A program made the position numbers and the translations under genes. From Paraburkholderia guartelaensis (GTDB lineage Bacteria; Pseudomonadota; Gammaproteobacteria; Burkholderiales; Burkholderiaceae): a stretch of DNA of 64,000 nucleotides. The notes under the pieces were generated by a model. That model worked only from the letters and a program-made list of their open reading frames with translations. It was not told the origin of the DNA and did no database searches. Positions 36,775 through 46,030 of this stretch are shown here, in pieces. Within the stretch, counting starts at the first letter, position 1. Every line of letters starts with the position of its first letter. The stretch spans positions 1-64,000 of the forward strand of contig NZ_SMOD01000032.1 in NCBI RefSeq assembly GCF_004353905.1, written 5' to 3'.

Positions 36775-37746
36775 TCAGGCGAGCACGGCGTCCTTCGTCA
36801 CCACGCGGCGCGGAATGATTTTCAGGTCGTAGAACGTATCCGCGATCTTCTGCTGCTGCGCGATCACGGCGGCGTCGATAGGCCGGTATTCATGCGCGTA
36901 GTGCGTGAGGCCGGTCTGGATTGTCGCCGCGTCCAGGCCCTGGATTGGCGAGAGTTTCGCGGCCGCGGCCGCCGTATTGGCGCGCACCCATTGCCCCGTT
37001 TTGCCGAGTTCATCCAGCGCAATCGCCAACGCGTCCTTGCGGTTTTGCGCGAATTCGCGCTGGCTCAAGAAGAATTGATGATGGCTCGCCACGCCGCTTG
37101 CATCGGCAAGCAAGCGTGCGCCGTCCTGCGATTCGACGGCCGCAAGGAACGGGTCCCAGATCGCCCACGCATCGATGGCGCCGCTTTGCAGCGCCGCGCG
37201 CGCGTCGGCGGGCGCCAGATACACAGGCTGCACGTCGCCGATCGAAAGGCCCTGCTTTTGCAGCAGCGCGACGAGAAACCAGTGCACGTCCGAGCCGCGA
37301 TTCAGGCCGATTTTCTTGCCCTTCAGTCCTGCCACATCACGGATCGGCGAGTTCTTCGCCACCACCACACCTTCCGCGTGCGGCGTGGGCAACTCATACG
37401 CCGTATAGACGAAATCCGCGCCCGCGGCCTGGGCAAACACGGGCGGCGCTTCACCCACATAGCCAAAGTCGATCGCGCCCACGTTCAGGCCTTCGAGCAA
37501 TTGCGGTCCGGCCGGGAATTCGGTCCACGACACCTTGATGCCGAGCGGAGCCAGGCGCGTTTCGAGCGTGCCGTTGGCCTTGAGCAGCACGAGCGTGCTC
37601 GCCGCCTTCTGATAGCCAATACGGAACTGGTCGGGCTGATATTTCGCGAACGCGGTGGCGGGCAGCGCAGCGCTGCCGAGCGTTGCGCCCAGCGTGGCGA
37701 GGAAATGGCGGCGGGTATAGGGCCTGGGCGGCGTGGGGCGAGTCAT
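36775..37746 (-). CDS. Aliphatic sulfonate / nitrate-taurine type ABC binding protein (SsuA-like), orphan
   Basis: The 323-residue protein begins with a twin-arginine-like signal (PYTRRHFLATLGATLGSAALPATAFA), so it may be exported folded. The mature part is a NMT1/SsuA-type binding protein: FRIGYQKAASTLVLLKANG, LEGLNVGAIDFGYVGEAPPV, AIDAWAIWDPFLAAVE. It should bind an alkanesulfonate or related sulfur compound for uptake. No permease, ATPase or monooxygenase gene is adjacent, so partners must be elsewhere. The start at 37746 follows GGAAG. An ATG ten codons earlier is possible. Confidence 0.82.
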   Translation of the reverse strand: MTRPTPPRPYTRRHFLATLGATLGSAALPATAFAKYQPDQFRIGYQKAASTLVLLKANGTLETRLAPLGIKVSWTEFPAGPQLLEGLNVGAIDFGYVGEAPPVFAQAAGADFVYTAYELPTPHAEGVVVAKNSPIRDVAGLKGKKIGLNRGSDVHWFLVALLQKQGLSIGDVQPVYLAPADARAALQSGAIDAWAIWDPFLAAVESQDGARLLADASGVASHHQFFLSQREFAQNRKDALAIALDELGKTGQWVRANTAAAAAKLSPIQGLDAATIQTGLTHYAHEYRPIDAAVIAQQQKIADTFYDLKIIPRRVVTKDAVLA

Positions 37747-37898
37747 CTTCAGCGCTTCCGTGTTGGCATGGGGCATGCACCCACACGGCGCAGCCATCGA
37801 AGCGTTGATGCTACCGGGCCGCACGCGTTCGCAGAACCGATGTTTCGCGCTAAGCAAATCACGCCGGCAGGAATACGCGGGCGTGCAACGCGCACGCC

Positions 37899-39509
37899 CT
37901 ATGTGCCGGCCGTCATGTGCGGATTCGGCGACATATGCGCCCCATTCGCGCGATACCAGCGCACGAACGCCTCCGAAGGCATGGGCCTCGCATAGAAAAA
38001 TCCCTGGATATAGGTGACGCCGCGCGCACACAGATAGTCGCGTTGCACCTGCGTTTCCACCCCCTCGGCCACGAGCCGCGCGCCAAGGCTATGCGCGAGA
38101 TCGATAATGGCGTCGAGCACGGCCGCCTTGCTGCCTTCCGAGTCGATCGTCAGCACGAAGCCGCGATCGATCTTCAGGATATCGAACGGAAATTTCTCGA
38201 GATACGAGAGCGAGCAATAGCCCATGCCAAAGTCGTCGATGGCGACCTTCACGCCTTCGCGCCGCAAGGCCACGAGATTGCTGCGCGCCTGCTCGGTATT
38301 GCGCACCAGCGTGCGCTCCGTGATCTCCAGCGTGATCGTCGCGCCGCGCGGCGCAACAGCCGCCCGTAGCGCCTGCACGTCGCTCACGAGCTGTACGCCC
38401 GACAGATGCTCGGGCGCGAAGTTGACGCCAAGGTGAAAGCCCGACGCGACGTCCCACGTCGCGACGTCGCGCTCGATGAGCTTCAGCAGATGCTGCGTGA
38501 GCGGCACGATCACGTGCTCTTCTTCGGCCACCTGAATGAACTCGTCCGGACGAATCGCGCCTTTGCCTGGCCGCACCCAGCGCAGTAACGCCTCCACGCC
38601 CTCGCACCGCCCTGTCTCCACGCCGTAGAGCGGCTGGTATTCGACATGGAATTCATTCGCACGAATCGCTCGCAGCAGTTGTTCGCGGCGCGACTGCCCG
38701 CTTTGCTGCAAGCGGCGCACGAGCCAGACGAGCCACGCGGAGAAGGCAACCGCCCACGGCATATAGCGCAGCAGCAGGCCGCGCCAATATTCGAGAATGC
38801 GCTCGGGCCGCCCGTAGATCTTCAATTCGATCATGGTGCCCGACATGGGCTTTTGCACATCGGCCAGCAACGGTGCGCCGCGCACGTTCACGAGCGCCAT
38901 GGCTTCGCGCAATACGCTGCCCTCGCCCACCCTCAGCTCGGCCTGGCGAAACACCGTGAGCGGCGCCGCGCCATGCAGCAGGTCCATCAGATACTGCACG
39001 TCCACCACGGCCACGACCGCGCGCCCTGCTTCACCCGCAACGCCAACCAGCAGCGAGGGGCGGTTGCGCACCATCGGCGTGTCGTTGACGATCAGGAGCC
39101 ATTCGTCCTTCGAGGCCGGCACGCTGCCGTTGAGCCAGCCGCCATCGGGGACAGCCTGTTGCGAGTACGCCGACGAGCAGGCGATACGGCCTTCGTAAAG
39201 GATGTTGAGCGTGCGCACATAGGGCACGGCGGCGGCCTTGCGCGTGAGATCCGGCGAGAGCGTATTGCACGCTTCGTTCGCACGCGGCCCGAATGTGCGC
39301 GCCGCGCTCTGCGCCGTCTCGACGATCGAGACCACCTGCCCGACGATAAATGCGGAAGCGAGATTCGCCTCGCGCTGTGCGATGCGCTCGGCCTCGTAAC
39401 GCCCGAGCACCACACACAGCAGGATCGGAATCAGCGCCACGACCAGCAGCACGAGCAAACGCGAGACTCGCGAGCGGACCGCGCCGGGGTTGGGCGAGAC
39501 TTCGGGCAA
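37899..39509 (-). CDS. CSS-motif EAL-domain c-di-GMP phosphodiesterase
   Basis: The 536-residue membrane enzyme has a first transmembrane segment (LLVLLVVALIPILLCVVLG), then a periplasmic CSS domain with conserved cysteines in EACNTLSP and IACSSAYSQ. A second membrane segment follows near residue 250, then a cytoplasmic EAL domain. Catalytic signatures are intact: GVEALLRW, NFAPEHLSG, LEITERTL, DDFGMGYCSLSYL, KIDRGFV, AEGVET and QGFFYARP. CSS-EAL enzymes degrade c-di-GMP under control of periplasmic redox state. The best start appears to be TTG at 39509, with GGAGG five bases upstream. The frame is open to an ATG at 39611, which cannot be excluded. Confidence 0.85.
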   Translation of the reverse strand: MPEVSPNPGAVRSRVSRLLVLLVVALIPILLCVVLGRYEAERIAQREANLASAFIVGQVVSIVETAQSAARTFGPRANEACNTLSPDLTRKAAAVPYVRTLNILYEGRIACSSAYSQQAVPDGGWLNGSVPASKDEWLLIVNDTPMVRNRPSLLVGVAGEAGRAVVAVVDVQYLMDLLHGAAPLTVFRQAELRVGEGSVLREAMALVNVRGAPLLADVQKPMSGTMIELKIYGRPERILEYWRGLLLRYMPWAVAFSAWLVWLVRRLQQSGQSRREQLLRAIRANEFHVEYQPLYGVETGRCEGVEALLRWVRPGKGAIRPDEFIQVAEEEHVIVPLTQHLLKLIERDVATWDVASGFHLGVNFAPEHLSGVQLVSDVQALRAAVAPRGATITLEITERTLVRNTEQARSNLVALRREGVKVAIDDFGMGYCSLSYLEKFPFDILKIDRGFVLTIDSEGSKAAVLDAIIDLAHSLGARLVAEGVETQVQRDYLCARGVTYIQGFFYARPMPSEAFVRWYRANGAHMSPNPHMTAGT

Positions 39510-39634
39510 GGCGTCCTCCGCACCAGGGCCGTCATGGAGGGCGGCTACGGTATGACGCCAACATACACCAACGCGCTGGCAGCGGGCGCGCGCAGTGCCC
39601 GGCGCACGCAAACGTCAGCTAACGTGAACGCACT

Positions 39635-41527
39635 TTATGCGCATTCGATGCGGTTGCGGCCGCCCTTTTTCGCGCGGTAGAGCGCGAAGTCGCTGCGCGT
39701 GAGCGCGCCTTCGGCGCTCATGTCGGCCGCATTCATGAGCGTGATGCCGATGCTCACGGTCAGCGCGACCACATCGCCGTCGACGCCGAGCGGCTGCGCC
39801 GCGAAGTGCTCCTGAATGCGCCGCGCGACGCTTTGCGCGCCTTCGAGGTCGGCAGCCGCGAGCAGAATCGCAAACTCCTCTCCGCCGATGCGCCCTGCCA
39901 TATCGCCCGTGCGCAACTGCGTGCGCAGGATCTCGGCGAAATGGCGCAGCACGTCGTCGCCGATTGCGTGGCCCCAGCGGTCGTTGATCGACTTGAAGTG
40001 ATCGAGGTCGCACATCATCACGGCCGCGCCCGCGCCGCCGCGCCGCACCTGTGTCAGTTGCGCCTCGACGCGCGCCATGAAATGACGGCGGTTGGCCAGA
40101 CGTGTGAGACCGTCGGTGCTCGCGAATTCCTGCAGTTCGGCTTCGATGCGCTTGCGCTCGGTGGCGTCCGTGATGAAGCCATGCCAGACCGTCGTGCCGT
40201 CTGCGAGCCGCTGCGGCCTCGCGTCGCCCTGGCGCCAGCGCAGGCCCTGCTGCGGCAGCAGCACGCGAAACTCCAGATGCCACGGCGTGAGGTTCGCCGC
40301 GGAGAGTTCGAACGAGTCGCGCCATGCGTCGAGATCGTCGGGATGAATCAGCGCGTCGATGCACGCCGTGTCGTGCGCGGCCTGCTCAGGTGTGAGTTCG
40401 TAGATCTCGGCAATGCCCGCGCTCGCATAGGAGAAGAACGCGCGGCCGCCGGGCAACTGGCGGCGCTGGAACACGAGGCCCGGCACTTCGTTCGTGAGGT
40501 TCGTGATGAGCGCCGCGCTCTCGCGCAAACGCTCGGCCATCTCGCGCATCGAGGTGATGTCCGTGGTCGTGCCGATCATGCGCAGCGCCCGCCCGTGCGC
40601 GTCACGGCTCATCACCTTGCCGCGGCTGCAGATCCATTTGTAGCGGCCATCTTTGCAGCGAATGCGATGCTCGACCTCGTAAGTGGGCGTGCGGCCGTCG
40701 AAATGCGCCTGCATCGCGGCCTTCACGTAGTCGCGGTCGTCAGGATGCAGCCGCAGATAGCTGTCTTCGATACGGCTCGTCAGCTCGTGGTCTGCGTAGC
40801 CGAGTATCGCCTTCCAGCCCACCGAATAGCGGATCTCGCCCGTCACCACGTCGCGGTCCCAGATGCCCGTGCCGCTGCCCGCGATGGCATGCGCGAGCAG
40901 GCGTTCGTGCTCGCGCAACGCTTCGAGTTCGGTATGGAGCGTGGATTCGCCGGTGGCGGAAGTTGCGATGTCGCCGCTCGTGGTGAGCGTGGGCCGCACG
41001 GCCAGCGCGGCCGCCACACGCGCAAAGTCGCCGAGGCTCGCGCGCCCGGCGGCATCCAGTTCGCGCGGTGCGGGGTCGATCAGGCAGAGGCTGCCCACGT
41101 GTTCGCCCTGCGCGCCGTACAAGGGCCACGCTGCCACGAAACGAAGCGGCTTGCTTGCGTGTGCAAGCACGTCGCGCCAGGCGGGATCCTCGGAAATATC
41201 GGGCACGATGAGCGGCTCGCGCGCCTCGCCGGCGCCGCAGCCATGCGCCAGCACGCGCAGCGCCTCGTAGAGCGTTTCGTCCACGCCGGCACCCAGCCCA
41301 CGCTCAGCGGGCGCCTCGCCGGGCACCACGCAGGCTGCCGCCACGCCGAAATGCGCCGCGACGAGCCTCAGCAGGCCGTCGAGCAACGGATCCGCCGCGT
41401 CGTGCCCGGCGGGGAGCGAAAACGCATGATCGTGCGAGCGCAACGGTCCGCCCTGCTCCCGCACCCCGGCGCACCCGGCTTTGCTTATGGGCGGCACGGC
41501 CTCGGGCATCGACGAGGGAACGGTCAT
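39635..41527 (-). CDS. GAF-PAS-PAS-GGDEF diguanylate cyclase
   Basis: The 630-residue soluble protein has an N-terminal GAF-like domain (about residues 45-190, with LIVPDISEDPAWRD and RFVAAWPLYG) and two PAS domains (about 215-335 and 345-460, with RIRCKDGRYKWICSRGKV and TDATERKRIEAELQ). The C-terminal GGDEF domain has active site GGEEF and an inhibitory RTGD exactly five residues ahead of it. It should make c-di-GMP in response to a ligand or redox cue and be product-inhibited. It is co-oriented with the EAL gene 125 bp downstream, so synthesis and breakdown enzymes sit side by side. Confidence 0.9.
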   Translation of the reverse strand: MTVPSSMPEAVPPISKAGCAGVREQGGPLRSHDHAFSLPAGHDAADPLLDGLLRLVAAHFGVAAACVVPGEAPAERGLGAGVDETLYEALRVLAHGCGAGEAREPLIVPDISEDPAWRDVLAHASKPLRFVAAWPLYGAQGEHVGSLCLIDPAPRELDAAGRASLGDFARVAAALAVRPTLTTSGDIATSATGESTLHTELEALREHERLLAHAIAGSGTGIWDRDVVTGEIRYSVGWKAILGYADHELTSRIEDSYLRLHPDDRDYVKAAMQAHFDGRTPTYEVEHRIRCKDGRYKWICSRGKVMSRDAHGRALRMIGTTTDITSMREMAERLRESAALITNLTNEVPGLVFQRRQLPGGRAFFSYASAGIAEIYELTPEQAAHDTACIDALIHPDDLDAWRDSFELSAANLTPWHLEFRVLLPQQGLRWRQGDARPQRLADGTTVWHGFITDATERKRIEAELQEFASTDGLTRLANRRHFMARVEAQLTQVRRGGAGAAVMMCDLDHFKSINDRWGHAIGDDVLRHFAEILRTQLRTGDMAGRIGGEEFAILLAAADLEGAQSVARRIQEHFAAQPLGVDGDVVALTVSIGITLMNAADMSAEGALTRSDFALYRAKKGGRNRIECA

Positions 41528-41604
41528 GGCAGGCGCTCAAACAGGAAATTCGAGCGCCTAGTATATAGCGCGCGTCTGGGAGGCCGCCGGCGACCCCGCA
41601 AACC

Positions 41605-42657
41605 TCAGGTGTCGCCGCGCCGGCGGAACACCCACCATCCCAGCAACGCCGTGAAGGTCGCGACCAGCACCACCATGAGCCAGAAGCCGTGGCGGTTTTC
41701 CGCGAGCGGAATGCCACCGACGTTCATGCCGAAGAAGCCCGCGACGATGTTGATAGGCAGCGCGAGCACGGTGACGAGCGTGAGCGTGAAGAGCGTGCGG
41801 TTGTTCTGCTCTTCGAGCCGCGCGGCAATCTCTTCCTGCAAGAGCTTGATGCGCTCGACGAGTCCGGCCATGTCGCCCAGCACAAGCGAGAACTCTTCGG
41901 TCGCCTCGCGCAGGTCCTGCATGTCGGCTGTCTGGAGCCAGCGCGGCGGGCGCGCGAGCAGACGGAAAATCGAGCCCGGCTCCGGCGCGAGCATCCGTTG
42001 CAGGCGCACCAGAATGCGCCTCATGGCCGCGAGTTCGTGGCGGCTCGCAGAGCGGCGCAAGGCGAGAAACTGATCCTCGGCGCGATCGACGTCGACATTC
42101 GTGCGTCGCACGATCTCCACCATGAGGTCGGCCTGGTCGCGCATCAGGTGGATGAGCAGTTCGGCCGGCGAGCGGAACGTCTCGCCGCTGCGCACGTAGC
42201 CACGCAGACGGTCGATGGAGCGCAGCGGCTTCAGGCGCGCCGAGACAAGAATGCGCTCGTGCGTGTACGACCAGAGCGTCGCGATCTGCGAGGGCGTGAG
42301 TTCAAAATCGAACATCACGTCATTGACCACGGCGAACAGCCCGTTGTCGACGTGTTCAATACGCGTGGAGTGCGAGCCTTCCACGAGCATCTCGAAGAAG
42401 GCGTCGGGCAGGTCGAGATGCGCGCGCATCCACGGCTGCGCCGCGGCGTGGGCGAGATTGAAGTGCAGCCAGTAAAACGTGTCGTCGCGCGCGACTTGCG
42501 GCTCGCCGCTCTCGTGCGTGCGCCGCAGCGCCTCGAGGACATCGTCGCACGTGACGGGCTGCCCGGGCTGGCCAGGCGTGAAGCGAAAACCGCAAATGAG
42601 GCCCGACAGGTCGGCGCCATACGTTGCGACGGACGAAGCGAAATCCATGGTCGTCAT
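41605..42657 (-). CDS. CorA/ZntB-family divalent-metal transporter
   Basis: The 350-residue protein has a large N-terminal cytoplasmic domain and long helix (IKLLQEEIAARLEEQNNRTLFTLT), then two C-terminal membrane segments. The first ends with the signature FFGMNVGGIPL, which carries the GMN motif. CorA-family pentamers transport magnesium, cobalt or zinc across the inner membrane. The intact GMN is compatible with CorA. The domain layout resembles both CorA and ZntB, so the ion is not assigned. Start 42657 (MTTMDF) is chosen over upstream ATGs with atypical sequence. Confidence 0.83.
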   Translation of the reverse strand: MTTMDFASSVATYGADLSGLICGFRFTPGQPGQPVTCDDVLEALRRTHESGEPQVARDDTFYWLHFNLAHAAAQPWMRAHLDLPDAFFEMLVEGSHSTRIEHVDNGLFAVVNDVMFDFELTPSQIATLWSYTHERILVSARLKPLRSIDRLRGYVRSGETFRSPAELLIHLMRDQADLMVEIVRRTNVDVDRAEDQFLALRRSASRHELAAMRRILVRLQRMLAPEPGSIFRLLARPPRWLQTADMQDLREATEEFSLVLGDMAGLVERIKLLQEEIAARLEEQNNRTLFTLTLVTVLALPINIVAGFFGMNVGGIPLAENRHGFWLMVVLVATFTALLGWWVFRRRGDT

Positions 42658-42750
42658 GGCCGGTTGATCGGCGCACAGCATGCCATACGCGTGCTTTTGC
42701 AGGCAAGCGCGCGAATCGGTGCGCCGACACGCGTGGGTCATCTGCACATG

Positions 42751-44004
42751 TTAGGCCACGCCGGGCAAGCCGAGCTGGGTGCGCCCGAGCGCGGTGAGAT
42801 CGGCCACGCCCGCACGATCCGCCAGATCGGCTTCGATATGCTCTGGGGGAAAGTCGGGCGGGCTGCGGCCTTCGAGAAAGCTCGGCAACTGGCGCTGCAA
42901 ATAGGCGTCGTTCTTCGCGCAACCCGGCGTGGCCGGAATATACATCACGTTGCTGTAGCCGCTGCCGCGGTGCTCGTCTTCCACGGAGTGAATCACGTCG
43001 CAGTGCCAGAACACGGTGTCGCCGGCCTGCATCTGAGGAATCGATGTCAGCGCATCGAACAGCGGCGCATGCCACTCATGGCTGATCGGCAGTCCGCGGC
43101 CCGGCTGCGCGCCGCACAGGTCGTCCTCGGCCACGTCGTCCTGAAGCGCGCGCAAAAGGACGTACGCCATGGCGTTGGCGATGGGCACGATCTGCAGCGT
43201 GCCGTCGCCGGGGCCCTGCGGCGTGAGCGCGGTCCAGCCCTGGAAGGTGCGGAACATCGACGAGGCGATGCGCGAGGGAATCTCGCTCGCGTGCGTGCGG
43301 TACGCGCCGTCGAATGGGTCGTAGCGCCGCCAGTCGCCCGAGAACACGTGGCGATAGACCTGGCGGAAATTTTCGTCGACCCACCGTTCGACCGCACCGC
43401 CGTCGCAATGCGCCGCGAGGCCGGGGGCAGCCGTTCCGGGCGGCCGGCGCCGCAGACGGTCGGCGTAGACGGGCACGACATCAGGATCGAAATGCACGCG
43501 CCCTTCGCTCTCGTGGCGCCATAGGCGGTTGAGGAAGACGCGCGCGGCCGTCAGTTCGGCGGACTCGCGCGCCTGCACCTGCGGCCTCGACCAGTAGAGG
43601 CCATAGATCAACGGGCGGCTCGCCTGCGGCGGCAGGGCGTTGCGTTGCGCCGCGCGTTCGGCGGCACGCGCGTCGAGATCGTTGCGCGCCACGTAATCGG
43701 CGATTTCGGCGTCCCAGCGCGCGGCCTGCTCCGGCTCGAACACGCCACGTATCACACAGGCGCCGCGCGCTTTCACGAGCGCGATCGCCTCGGGACTTAC
43801 GCGCTGCGCCGCGATATCGGCGAACGCGATCTCCGGAATCACGGCCTCGCCCGCCTCGCGCAGCTGGGCAATGTGCCGCGCTTCTTCACCAATGACCTGC
43901 GCGACTTCCTCGAACACTTCGCGATAATTCGGCAGTTGCGCGCGCAACATGCGCTTGGCCTGCCGGATCGCGGCCGGTACATCGTCGATTTGAAGTGCCG
44001 CCAT
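42751..44004 (-). CDS. DUF1479 (YbiU-like) probable Fe(II)/2-oxoglutarate-type oxygenase
   Basis: The 417-residue protein matches the DUF1479/YbiU family across its length. Segments include RGVFEPEQAARWDAEIADYV, ALPPQASRPLIYGLYWSRPQ, LAAHCDGGAVERWVDENF, GDTVFWHCDVIHSVEDEH and YIPATPGCAKNDAYL. The His-x-Asp pair in AHCDGG and the later His in DVIHSVE fit a non-haem iron centre, as in 2-oxoglutarate oxygenases. The substrate is unknown. ATG at 44004 is preferred because GGAGA lies six bases upstream. Another ATG at 44016 lacks this. It is divergent from the MarR gene. Confidence 0.82.
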   Translation of the reverse strand: MAALQIDDVPAAIRQAKRMLRAQLPNYREVFEEVAQVIGEEARHIAQLREAGEAVIPEIAFADIAAQRVSPEAIALVKARGACVIRGVFEPEQAARWDAEIADYVARNDLDARAAERAAQRNALPPQASRPLIYGLYWSRPQVQARESAELTAARVFLNRLWRHESEGRVHFDPDVVPVYADRLRRRPPGTAAPGLAAHCDGGAVERWVDENFRQVYRHVFSGDWRRYDPFDGAYRTHASEIPSRIASSMFRTFQGWTALTPQGPGDGTLQIVPIANAMAYVLLRALQDDVAEDDLCGAQPGRGLPISHEWHAPLFDALTSIPQMQAGDTVFWHCDVIHSVEDEHRGSGYSNVMYIPATPGCAKNDAYLQRQLPSFLEGRSPPDFPPEHIEADLADRAGVADLTALGRTQLGLPGVA

Positions 44005-44123
44005 GCGTGTCTCCATCGGGGTTGAATGCCGTCGTTTGATGGCAAGCATACGCCTCAATTGGCGCGCGCCTGGCGTTAACCGTTTGGCATCCCTCCCCTC
44101 AGGTCTTCAAAATTTAAACAGGT

Positions 44124-44137
44124 AAACTTGCAAGTTT
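44124..44137. promoter_or_regulatory. Candidate MarR operator (14-bp perfect palindrome)
   Basis: AAACTTG joined to CAAGTTT lies 56 bp before the MarR start, in the short gap between divergent DUF1479 and MarR genes. Its size and symmetry fit the binding site of a MarR dimer. Confidence 0.55.
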
Positions 44138-44193
44138 GGCTGTTTATCCTCATCATTCGATGACATATCGCATCCGAATCCGCGTGGATCGTC

Positions 44194-44622
44194 ATGTCTG
44201 CCAAAACCCCTGAACCCGCCGTCATCGACTTCATGCAGGCGATCGGCATGCTCGTGCGGCGCACGCGCAACGAGTCGTATGCGGGTGCCCTTTCGATGAC
44301 CGAGTCCGTCGTCATGTCGCGGCTGGCCAACGACGGCCCCGCCACGATTGCCGCGCTCGCACGCGCCGAAGGCATGCGGCCCCAGTCGATGGGCGCTACC
44401 GTCGCGGCGCTCGAGGACATGGCCCTCGTCACGCGCACGCCACACGCGACCGACGGCCGCCAGGTGCTCATCGAGCTGACGCAAAAGGGCAAGCAACTGC
44501 GCAAGAAAAACCGCGACGCGAAACAACTGTGGCTCTCGCAAGCCATCGCGAACCTCGACGAAGATGAGCGCGCCGCGCTTTTCAAGGCGGGCGACATCAT
44601 GAGAAGGCTGGCTGAACGATGA
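44194..44622 (+). CDS. MarR-family transcriptional regulator
   Basis: The 142-residue protein has the winged-helix core of MarR regulators: MTESVVMSRLANDGPATIAALARAEGM then SMGATVAALEDMALVTRTPHATDGRQVLIELTQKG across residues 35-98. It overlaps the MFS exporter gene by four bases (ATGA at 44619), so the two are translationally coupled. It most likely represses the exporter until a toxic compound binds. A perfect 14-bp palindrome upstream is the probable operator. Confidence 0.9.
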   Translation: MSAKTPEPAVIDFMQAIGMLVRRTRNESYAGALSMTESVVMSRLANDGPATIAALARAEGMRPQSMGATVAALEDMALVTRTPHATDGRQVLIELTQKGKQLRKKNRDAKQLWLSQAIANLDEDERAALFKAGDIMRRLAER

Positions 44623-46022
44623 GCGGAACGCGAGATCCCAGCGGCGCCGCCAGCCGGATTCCCCGGTCCGTCTGGAAGGTCGCCGTCGTCGTCTCGATCG
44701 GCTCGTTCATGGCGCAGATGGACTCGACGCTCGTGAACGTCTCCCTCTCCGCCATCGGCCATGCGCTCCACTCGCCCGTTGCCACGACGCAGTGGATCAT
44801 GAGCGGCTACCTGCTGGCGATGGCGCTCATGCTTCCGCTCAACGGCTGGCTCGTGGACCGTGTCGGTGCGAAGCGGCTCTATCTCTTTGCCTTCACGGCC
44901 TTCACGCTCGCTTCGGTACTGTGCGGCGCAGCGCAAAACATGGGGGAACTGATCGCCGCGCGCATATTCCAGGGACTCGTGGCCGGGCTGCTCGCCCCCA
45001 TGGCGCAGATGATGATCGGGCGCGTCGCGGGCAAGAACATGGAGCGCGTGATGGGCTATGCCACACTGCCCATCCTGCTCGGGCCGATCCTCGGGCCAGT
45101 GCTTGCCGGCGCCGTGCTGGCTCGGGCAACCTGGCCCTGGCTCTTTTTGATCAACGTGCCGGTCGGCATACTCGGCGTCACGCTGGCCGCGCGCCTGCTC
45201 GCGCCCGACGCCCGTCAAGCGCAAAGGCGCCGCTTCGATTTCGCGGGCTTTGCCTTGATTTCGCCTGGGCTCGCCGCGCTCGTCTATGGATTCCAGAGCG
45301 CCATGCACGCCGAAGGCGCAGGGCTTCTGCTAGCCGGTGCCGCGCTGCTCGCGGGATTCGTGTGGCACTCGCTACGCCGGCCTACGGCGGCGCTGATCGA
45401 CGTGCGCCTCTTTGCGGACCGGACGTTCGCGGTTCCCGCCGTCACGCAATTCTTCGCCAACGGCATCATGTATGGACGGCAGCTTGCCGTTCCGCTCTAC
45501 CTCATAGCAGGCTGCGGCTTAAGTGCCGCGCATGCGGGCTGGCTTCTCGCGGCGACGGGCGCGGGGATGATGGCTTCGTTCGCCTGCATGGGCTCTCTCA
45601 CTGAGCGGCTGGGCTGCCGCGCGCTCGCGGCAGGCGGGGCGCTGCTGGCGCTGGTCGCGACGCTGCCGTTCCTGTGGATGACCGGCAACGCGTTCTCCAC
45701 GGGCCTCTCGCTGGCCAGTCTGTTCATCGCGGGCGTAGGACAGGGAACCATTAGCATTCCTTCGATTTCCGCCGCGTATGCCCGGATGCCGAAAGCCCGG
45801 CTTCCCGTGGCGAACACCGCATTGAATATCGCGCAGAGAATTGGCGGCCCGTTCGCCACGACGCTCATCTCTATCGCGGTTTCCCTGGCAGTCCCGAGTT
45901 CCACCGCTGCCGAACCGCGGCAATTCCTGCCGGCGTTCGCGGCGCTTTGCGGCCTGCATCTCCTGTGCTTCGCGGCGGCCATGCTGCTTCCCGCAAGAGT
46001 ACGCCGCGCAAACGAGGGCTAA
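44619..46022 (+). CDS. MFS multidrug exporter, DHA2/EmrB-like
   Basis: The 467-residue inner-membrane protein has about 14 hydrophobic segments. Transporter signatures include SFMAQMDSTLVNVSLSAIGHAL in the first helix, GWLVDRVGAKRLYLFAF (motif A) and LPILLGPILGPVLAGAVL (antiporter motif C). This is the drug:proton antiporter DHA2 class. It should expel hydrophobic toxic compounds. It is co-transcribed with the MarR gene and ends eight bases from the convergent esterase gene. Confidence 0.9.
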   Translation: MSGTRDPSGAASRIPRSVWKVAVVVSIGSFMAQMDSTLVNVSLSAIGHALHSPVATTQWIMSGYLLAMALMLPLNGWLVDRVGAKRLYLFAFTAFTLASVLCGAAQNMGELIAARIFQGLVAGLLAPMAQMMIGRVAGKNMERVMGYATLPILLGPILGPVLAGAVLARATWPWLFLINVPVGILGVTLAARLLAPDARQAQRRRFDFAGFALISPGLAALVYGFQSAMHAEGAGLLLAGAALLAGFVWHSLRRPTAALIDVRLFADRTFAVPAVTQFFANGIMYGRQLAVPLYLIAGCGLSAAHAGWLLAATGAGMMASFACMGSLTERLGCRALAAGGALLALVATLPFLWMTGNAFSTGLSLASLFIAGVGQGTISIPSISAAYARMPKARLPVANTALNIAQRIGGPFATTLISIAVSLAVPSSTAAEPRQFLPAFAALCGLHLLCFAAAMLLPARVRRANEG

Positions 46023-46030
46023 CGCCCCGC

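Noticed and set aside
39806..42073. 755-residue open frame on the plus strand
   Set aside because: It runs antisense to the GGDEF and CorA-family genes, is rich in Arg, Ala and His as expected from the GC-rich opposite strand, and has no recognisable domain.
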